Assembly: GCA_017396515.1 (NCBI GenBank) | Contig: JAFQLV010000035.1 | Span: forward strand, 1-37,472 | DNA from: Clostridia bacterium | Lineage (GTDB): Bacteria; Bacillota; Clostridia; Oscillospirales; Acutalibacteraceae | Length of the DNA: 37,472 nucleotides | Reading direction: 5' to 3' | In this document: positions 32,971-37,472 of the stretch, one piece after another | Position numbering within the stretch: the first letter of the stretch is position 1 | Layout: each line of letters starts with the position of its first letter | The notes under the pieces: model-generated | The model's input: the letters and a program-made list of their open reading frames with translations, nothing else | Databases searched by the model: none | What the model was told of the DNA's origin: nothing | Made by a program: the position numbers and the translations under genes

Positions 32971-32981
32971 CGCGTACCAAA
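32971..32981. repeat. 11-bp inverted copy of the 30092-30102 sequence
   Basis: CGCGTACCAAA is the exact reverse complement of TTTGGTACGCG at 30092-30102. The two copies bracket the leader and gene of the surface protein. Confidence 0.5.
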
Positions 32982-33007
32982 AACCTCAAAAAATCTCGCA
33001 AAAACCC

Positions 33008-33036
33008 TTGACTTTTATATCCGGTTGTGATAATAT
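33008..33036 (+). promoter_or_regulatory. Extended -10 promoter of rplS
   Basis: TTGACT (33008-33013), 17-bp spacer ending TGA, TAATAT (33031-33036). Confidence 0.75.
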
Positions 33037-33068
33037 ATTCAGGCATTTGTATCACAGTTATGTGGTTG

Positions 33069-33130
33069 GTGCCGGCTGAATTCAGTCAGTATAACAGCAA
33101 GCGGTCCTCTGTCGGCAGAGTTTTCGGCAT
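33069..33130 (+). promoter_or_regulatory. Structured leader of rplS, candidate L19 autoregulatory element
   Basis: GTGCCG (33069-33074) pairs with CGGCAT (33125-33130), closing a region that holds a CTGAATTCAG palindrome and the hairpin CTCTG/CAGAG around TCGG. Ribosomal protein L19 leaders are known in Firmicutes; the location fits, but I cannot align it to that family by eye. Confidence 0.45.
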
Positions 33131-33162
33131 GAACGTGGCAGAATTTAGGAGGATAAAAACCA

Positions 33163-33507
33163 ATGGACAAACTCAGACTCATCTCAGACGCAAGCCTTAA
33201 GGCTGAAGCTCCTGAACTCAACATCGGTAGCACTGTTCGCGTTCACGTTAAGATTCGCGAAGGTGAAAGAGAAAGAATTCAGGTTTTTGAGGGCACAATC
33301 ATCGCTCTTAAGGGCAGCGGTATCTCATCAACATTCACAGTTCGCCGTGTTTCCTACGGTGTTGGTGTTGAAAGAGTATTCCCTGTTCATTCACCCAATG
33401 TTGCTAAGGTTGAAGTTATCAGAAACGGTAAAGTTCGCAGAAGCAAGCTCTACTACCTTCGTGACAGAGTTGGTAAGTCAGCTAAGGTTAAGGAAAAGAT
33501 CGGCTGA
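33163..33507 (+). CDS. rplS: 50S ribosomal protein L19
   Basis: 114 residues, the usual L19 length. It lies at the 30S-50S interface. Typical stretches are [51 protein letters not shown] and the basic [20 protein letters not shown] tail. ATG 33163 follows AGGAGG by 10 nt. It is transcribed alone with its own leader and terminator; the common trmD-rplS linkage is not seen here. Confidence 0.97.
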   Translation: MDKLRLISDASLKAEAPELNIGSTVRVHVKIREGERERIQVFEGTIIALKGSGISSTFTVRRVSYGVGVERVFPVHSPNVAKVEVIRNGKVRRSKLYYLRDRVGKSAKVKEKIG

Positions 33508-33523
33508 TCAAAAGGCAAATAAG

Positions 33524-33551
33524 AGGAAGGCTAAGACCTTCCTTTTGTTTT
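33524..33551 (+). terminator. Intrinsic terminator of rplS
   Basis: AGGAAGG/CCTTCCT, 7-bp stem with a CTAAGA loop, followed by TTTGTTTTAT. Confidence 0.85.
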
Positions 33552-33573
33552 ATGTAAATTAAGAGTTTAACTC

Positions 33574-33602
33574 TTGACTTATTTTAGTTATTATGCTAAA
33601 AT
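33574..33602 (+). promoter_or_regulatory. Sigma-A promoter of valS
   Basis: TTGACT (33574-33579), 17-bp spacer, TAAAAT (33597-33602), just before the T-box leader. Confidence 0.8.
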
Positions 33603-33604
33603 CT

Positions 33605-33851
33605 TTGCAATAAGTTAATCAGCTTTGACCAAGAGGAGTAGCAAGATAAGCTTTTCAGAGAAAAGGCGGTTGGTGCGAGCCTTTAAGTGCAGTCTTGTGA
33701 AGGTAGCTTGTGAGCTTCGGGAAGAAAGGCAGAATGCCAAGTAGAACCCGACGGTCAGTCCCCGTTAAAGATGTTGAGTGCAGTGCTTCGGTGCTGAATT
33801 CAGGTGGTACCGCGGAATTTTCTCCGTCCTGATTACGGGACGGAGTTTTTT
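33605..33851 (+). promoter_or_regulatory. T-box riboswitch of valS
   Basis: The T-box sequence AGGTGGTACCGCG is at 33802-33814; its TGGT pairs with the tRNA NCCA end. A terminator follows: CTCCGTCC (33822-33829) with GGACGGAG (33838-33845) and a T6 tract. Stem I features lie upstream, including the AGAGGAGTAGCAAGA kink-turn-like part and GGTTGGTGCGAGCC. GTA at 33703-33705, followed by a purine, is the likely valine specifier codon. Uncharged tRNA-Val should stabilise the antiterminator and turn on valS. This explains the 383-bp gap before valS. Confidence 0.95.
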
Positions 33852-33890
33852 ATTTTGTAATTCATTTATTAACATATTGAGGTGAAAGTT

Positions 33891-36512
33891 ATGGCAAAAG
33901 AACTTGCAAAACAGTACGATCCGAAAAATGTTGAGGACCGTATTTACAAGACCTGGCTTGACGGAAAGTATTTCCATGCCGAGGTTGATGAAAACAAGAA
34001 ACCCTACACAATCGTAATTCCCCCTCCAAACATTACAGGTCAGCTTCATATGGGTCATGCTCTTGATAATACCCTTCAGGATATTCTTATCCGTTTCAGA
34101 AGAATGCAGGGCTTTGACACACTGTGGCTCCCCGGCACAGACCACGCTTCAATTGCAACTGAAGCTAAAATTGTTGAGGCAATGAAGGCTGAAGGCATTT
34201 CAAAGGAGGATCTCGGCAGAGAAGGCTTCCTTGAGAGAGCCTGGGACTGGAAGGCACAGTACGGCGGCAGAATTATCGAACAGCTTAAGAAAATGGGCTC
34301 CTCCTGCGACTGGGACAGAGAGCGTTTCACTCTTGACGAGGGCTGCTCAAAGGCAGTTAAAGAGGTTTTTGTAAATCTCTATGAAAAGGGTCTCATTTAC
34401 CGTGGCGAAAGAATGATTAACTGGTGCACTCACTGCAAGACATCAATTTCCGATGCCGAGGTTGAGCACGAGGAAAAGGACGGTAGCTTCTGGCATCTGA
34501 GATATCCCTTTGCTGACGGTACCGGTTATATTGAGGTTGCTACAACTCGTCCCGAAACTATCCCCGGCGATACCGGTGTTGCAGTTCATCCCGACGACGA
34601 AAGATATAAGGCAATTGTAGGCAAAACGGTTATTATCCCTGTTATCGGCAGAGAAATCCCCATTGTTGCAGACAGCTATGCTAAGATGGATAAGGGAACA
34701 GGTGCCGTTAAAATTACACCTGCTCACGACCCCAACGACTTTGAGGTCGGTCTCAGATGTGATCTTCCCGTGCTCAATGTAATGACCGATGACGGCTTTA
34801 TGAATGAGGCTGCAGGCAAGTATTCAGGCATGGATCTTATGCAGTGCCGTAAGGCTATTGTTGCTGATATGGAAGCAGCAGGTGCTCTTGTTAAAATTGA
34901 GCCCACAAAGCATGAGGTGGGCACTTGCTACCGCTGCCATACCGCTGTGGAGCCCCGTGTTTCAAAGCAGTGGTTTGTTAAAATGGAGCCTCTTGCTAAG
35001 CCTGCTATTGATGTTGTTCGTCAGGGCAAGGTTAAGTTTATCCCCGAGCGCTTTGACAAGATTTATTATAACTGGATGGAAAATATCCGTGACTGGTGCA
35101 TTTCCCGTCAGCTCTGGTGGGGTCACAGAATCCCTGCATGGTACTGTGAGGAATGCGGCGAAATCACAGTTTCAAAGGAAGAGGCAACAAAGTGCTGTAA
35201 GTGCGGCAGCACAAAAATTACTCAGGATCCCGATACCCTTGATACATGGTTCTCATCAGCTCTCTGGCCCTTCTCAACTCTCGGCTGGCCTGATAAGACA
35301 CCTGAGCTTATGCACTATTATCCCACAAGCACTCTTGTAACAGGCTATGATATTATCTTCTTCTGGGTTGCAAGAATGATCTTCTCCGCTTGTGAGCAGA
35401 TGGGCGAAGTACCCTTTGACACTGTATTTATTCACGGTATTGTCCGTGACGAGCTTGGAAGAAAGATGTCAAAATCCCTCGGTAACGGCATTGACCCTCT
35501 TGTTGTTATTGAGCAGTACGGTGCCGATGCACTCAGACTCACACTTGCAACAGGTAACAGCCCCGGAAATGATATGCGTTACAGCGAAAAGAAGGTTGAA
35601 GCATCCCGTAACTTCTGCAACAAGATATGGAATGCGGCAAGATTTATTCTTATGAATCTGCCCGAGGATGAAGCTGCTCCTCACATTCCAGAAAATCTTG
35701 CACTCGAGGATAAATGGATTCTTTCACAGTACAACAGACTTACCAAGGAGGTTACAGACAACCTTGATAAGTTTGAGCTTGGTGTTGCTGTGCAGAAGCT
35801 TTATGACTTCATCTGGGATGTTTTCTGCGATTGGTATATTGAGCTTGCTAAGATAAGACTTCAGAAGGGTGGCGACGAAGCTGCAACTGCAAGAGCAGTT
35901 CTCGTTTATGTTATGAGTGAGACTCTCAAGCTTCTTCATCCCTTTATGCCCTTCATCACAGAAGAAATCTGGCTGACTCTTCCTCACGACGGTGAGACAA
36001 TTATGAAGTCGCAGTGGCCCGTATTCAGTGACGAGCTTGTTTTTGCTGAAGATGAGGAAAAAATGAATGTTATTATGGATGCCATCAGAGCTATCCGTAA
36101 CAGACGCGGTGAAATGAATGTACCGCCCTCAAGAAAGGCTCATGTTTACATTGCCACGGAAAAGAAGGACATCTTCTCACTTTCAGCTGTGTTTATGCAG
36201 AAGCTCGCTTCTGCCTCAGAGGTAACCGTAGGCGACAGCTTCAATATTGAGGGCAGTGTAAGCATTGTAACTGCCGATGCAAAGATCTATATTCCTATGG
36301 GCGACCTTGTTGATTTCGAGGCTGAGAGAAAGAGGCTTCTCAAAGAGAAGGAGACTGCTGAAAAGAAGCTTCAGCAGATTAACGGCAAGCTTTCAAATCC
36401 CGGTTTCCTTGCAAAGGCACCTCAGAATGTTATTGACACTCAGAAGGCTGATGCTGAAAAGCTGACAGAAAAAATAAAGATGATTGACGAGAGCCTTGCT
36501 GCACTTGTATAA
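33891..36512 (+). CDS. valS: Valyl-tRNA synthetase
   Basis: 873 residues, typical for class I ValRS. It charges tRNA-Val, with editing of threonine. Order of parts: HIGH motif as HMGH (53-56) in PPPNITGQLHMGH; the CP1 editing domain (about 175-340) with TTRPETIPGDTGVAVHPDD; KMSKS at 525-529; the anticodon-binding helical domain (about 600-770); and a C-terminal coiled-coil arm (about 810-873) rich in Lys and Glu. Zinc-type cysteines CYRCH and CEECGE are visible. ATG 33891 lies 6 nt after GAGGTG. Controlled by the upstream T-box. Confidence 0.97.
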   Translation: MAKELAKQYDPKNVEDRIYKTWLDGKYFHAEVDENKKPYTIVIPPPNITGQLHMGHALDNTLQDILIRFRRMQGFDTLWLPGTDHASIATEAKIVEAMKAEGISKEDLGREGFLERAWDWKAQYGGRIIEQLKKMGSSCDWDRERFTLDEGCSKAVKEVFVNLYEKGLIYRGERMINWCTHCKTSISDAEVEHEEKDGSFWHLRYPFADGTGYIEVATTRPETIPGDTGVAVHPDDERYKAIVGKTVIIPVIGREIPIVADSYAKMDKGTGAVKITPAHDPNDFEVGLRCDLPVLNVMTDDGFMNEAAGKYSGMDLMQCRKAIVADMEAAGALVKIEPTKHEVGTCYRCHTAVEPRVSKQWFVKMEPLAKPAIDVVRQGKVKFIPERFDKIYYNWMENIRDWCISRQLWWGHRIPAWYCEECGEITVSKEEATKCCKCGSTKITQDPDTLDTWFSSALWPFSTLGWPDKTPELMHYYPTSTLVTGYDIIFFWVARMIFSACEQMGEVPFDTVFIHGIVRDELGRKMSKSLGNGIDPLVVIEQYGADALRLTLATGNSPGNDMRYSEKKVEASRNFCNKIWNAARFILMNLPEDEAAPHIPENLALEDKWILSQYNRLTKEVTDNLDKFELGVAVQKLYDFIWDVFCDWYIELAKIRLQKGGDEAATARAVLVYVMSETLKLLHPFMPFITEEIWLTLPHDGETIMKSQWPVFSDELVFAEDEEKMNVIMDAIRAIRNRRGEMNVPPSRKAHVYIATEKKDIFSLSAVFMQKLASASEVTVGDSFNIEGSVSIVTADAKIYIPMGDLVDFEAERKRLLKEKETAEKKLQQINGKLSNPGFLAKAPQNVIDTQKADAEKLTEKIKMIDESLAALV

Positions 36513-36536
36513 TCAATAAAAAATCAGAGGATGTAA

Positions 36537-36736
36537 GGCGTTGTACCCGTAAGGATACAACGCCAGTTTTATTCGCCATACGGCGAGTTGTATTGCTTCG
36601 CAGTTTTATTGTGCTTCGCACAGTGTTATTCGCTTCGCGAGTTCGTTGCGAATAAAATAACACTGAATCCGAAGGATTCAATAACACTATTGTCCGGGGA
36701 CAATAATATCACTCTGCCGCAAGGCAGAATAACACT
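36537..36736. repeat. Array of eight small hairpins with a conserved, inverting 9-nt linker
   Basis: Hairpins: 36537-36564 (9 bp), 36574-36585, 36594-36602, 36611-36621, 36631-36639, 36665-36679, 36689-36704 and 36714-36727. Stems differ in sequence, but three left hairpins have a TTC loop, as does the sixth when read on the minus strand. Linkers in the left half are AGTTTTATT, AGTTGTATT, AGTTTTATT and AGTGTTATT; in the right half they are AATAACACT, AATAACACT, AATATCACT and AATAACACT, the reverse complement. The first hairpin with its TTTTATT tail may also terminate valS. The gap 36513-36783 holds only this array and a promoter. Confidence 0.88.
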
Positions 36737-36764
36737 TGAAAATCTTTTCCGTTTTATGTATAAT
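36736..36764 (+). promoter_or_regulatory. Sigma-A promoter of the four-helix-bundle gene, abutting the hairpin array
   Basis: TTGAAA (36736-36741) starts on the last base of the final linker; 17-bp spacer; TATAAT (36759-36764). Leader of only about 15 nt to GAGGTGG and the start. Confidence 0.85.
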
Positions 36765-36783
36765 TTATATAGAGGTGGTATTT

Positions 36784-37140
36784 ATGGCGGATAGTATTTT
36801 GCGGGATAAAGCTAAAGAGTTTGCAAAAGAAATAGTTTTTGCTTGCCGAGATATGAAAAATAATAAAAAAGAATCTGTCCTGATAAATCAGCTTCTTCGC
36901 TCAGCAACTTCTATCGGTGCAAATATACACGAAGCACAATATGCACAGGGAACCAAAGATTTTATATCAAAATTAGAGATAGCACAAAAAGAGTGCTATG
37001 AAACAGAGTATTGGTTAGAACTTCTTTTTGAAACTGACTGTTTATCTGAAGAAAATTATAAAAAGTTACATAATGATTGCGGAACAATCAGAAGAATGCT
37101 TATTTCTTCATTGAAAACAATCAAAGCTAATCACTCATAG
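36784..37140 (+). CDS. Free-standing four-helix-bundle protein (S23 / 23S rRNA intervening-sequence protein family)
   Basis: 118 residues, all predicted helical. The core QLLRSATSIGANIHEAQ with the following KDFISKLEIAQKECYETEYW is the signature of the S23 family. Relatives were first found inside 23S rRNA intervening sequences; the Avd proteins of diversity-generating retroelements belong to the same fold and form nucleic-acid-binding pentamers. No reverse transcriptase or rRNA is seen here. ATG 36784 follows GAGGTGG; no in-frame start upstream has a binding site. Directly downstream of a hairpin array, which makes structured nucleic acid a possible ligand. A small zinc-ribbon gene follows after 10 bp. 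Confidence 0.92.
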   Translation: MADSILRDKAKEFAKEIVFACRDMKNNKKESVLINQLLRSATSIGANIHEAQYAQGTKDFISKLEIAQKECYETEYWLELLFETDCLSEENYKKLHNDCGTIRRMLISSLKTIKANHS

Positions 37141-37150
37141 GAGGGGTGTA

Positions 37151-37411
37151 ATGATAAAGGGATGCAGTTTTAAAATTGAAAACATATTTCAGATGTTTAA
37201 AAAGCATTATTGTCCTGTTTGCAATGCTGAATTATCTAAAAGAAAAGTTTCAGAAATTGTCAATTCCGAATCACCCGAATCTGAAAATTATGATTTTGAG
37301 GTTGCAGATGTGTTTGTAAAAGGTGATATGAAATTTACGCATATTGAGCTTTATTGTAATCAATGTAATAAGTACTACACAATTAAAGAAGCGAAGAAAA
37401 ATAAATTTTAA
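37151..37411 (+). CDS. Small zinc-ribbon-like protein, unknown function
   Basis: 86 residues. Two cysteine pairs, CPVC (21, 24) and CNQC (69, 72), should bind one zinc, holding a split ribbon around a central acidic part (about 31-60). No family is recognised. GGAGGGG precedes ATG 37151 and the gap to the four-helix-bundle gene is 10 bp, so they are cotranscribed. Zinc ribbons often bind nucleic acid or protein, so this may be a partner of the four-helix-bundle protein, but that is inference. Confidence 0.7.
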   Translation: MIKGCSFKIENIFQMFKKHYCPVCNAELSKRKVSEIVNSESPESENYDFEVADVFVKGDMKFTHIELYCNQCNKYYTIKEAKKNKF

Positions 37412-37450
37412 CAGCGCACTTACTCACCACCAAAGGTGTAAGTGTTAAAA
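37406..37450. repeat. Long imperfect hairpin at the end of the zinc-ribbon gene
   Basis: TTTTAACA (37406-37413) and CTTAC (37419-37423) pair with GTAAG (37438-37442) and TGTTAAAA (37443-37450) with a 5-nt bulge. It overlaps the stop codon at 37409-37411. The right arm contains AGTGTTA, like the linkers of the array at 36537. Confidence 0.7.
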
Positions 37451-37466
37451 ATGAGAGGTAATACGG

Positions 37467-37472
37467 ATGTCC
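37467..37472 (+). CDS. Possible start of a further gene, cut by the window edge
   Basis: ATG at 37467 follows GAGAGG with 8-nt spacing. Only two codons are visible, so nothing can be said about the product. Confidence 0.25.

Noticed and set aside
36537-36736. CRISPR array
   Set aside because: The constant part is only 9 nt and flips orientation, and the variable parts are each self-complementary, unlike spacers. No cas genes are nearby.

Overview
The window looks like chromosomal DNA of an anaerobic gut member of the Clostridia (Oscillospirales/Ruminococcaceae-like is my best guess). This rests on AT-rich intergenic DNA with consensus sigma-A promoters, strong GGAGG ribosome binding sites, a T-box ahead of valS, BlaI/M56 regulation, a SpoIVFA/SpoIVFB-like pair followed by the TIGR03960/TIGR03936 pair, GPH sugar symporters with GH3, GH36 and GH29 glycosidases, and Cys-rich or FnIII/DUF4474 surface proteins. 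No rRNA, tRNA, transposase or CRISPR was seen.

Layout. 1-2300: a truncated lipoprotein (minus strand), pfkA and radC. 2300-4730: an MFS permease and purC, each with its own promoter and a terminator. 4770-7500: a secreted GH3 glycosidase with swapped domain order. 7510-11010: an autoregulated BlaI repressor with two operators, an M56 sensor protease and a small membrane protein. 11019-17780: an aldose-1-epimerase-like gene facing away from a GPH symporter, an exported GH36-like enzyme and a cytoplasmic GH36 alpha-galactosidase. 17790-24480: a D-2-hydroxyacid dehydrogenase, then a VTT membrane protein, galactokinase and an exported FnIII/DUF4474 protein, then a GH29 alpha-L-fucosidase with its own promoter. 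24495-25946: a two-gene membrane module with a DUF5058-like protein (minus strand). 26065-30089: M23 peptidase, M50 peptidase, radical SAM TIGR03960 and DUF2344/TIGR03936 as a tight operon. 30092-32981: a large surface protein with a highly structured leader. 33008-36512: rplS and T-box-controlled valS. 36537-37472: an array of small hairpins, a four-helix-bundle (S23 family) gene, a zinc-ribbon gene and another hairpin.

Functionally, the middle of the window is a galactoside/fucoside use region: import by the symporter, hydrolysis by GH36, GH3 and GH29 enzymes, mutarotation, phosphorylation by galactokinase, and glycolysis with pfkA nearby. Housekeeping translation genes (rplS, valS) and a conserved clostridial protease/radical-SAM operon lie on the right.

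The most unusual part is the right end. Eight short hairpins of differing stem sequence are separated by a conserved 9-nt linker, and the linker flips to its reverse complement halfway along. The array runs straight into the promoter of a free-standing S23-type four-helix-bundle gene. Other points worth a second look are the roughly 160-nt structured leader of the surface protein, its CxCxCH...CxCG C-terminal tail, a perfect 14-bp hairpin inside a signal-peptide coding region, and a codon-usage break within pfkA that could mark a chimeric join.
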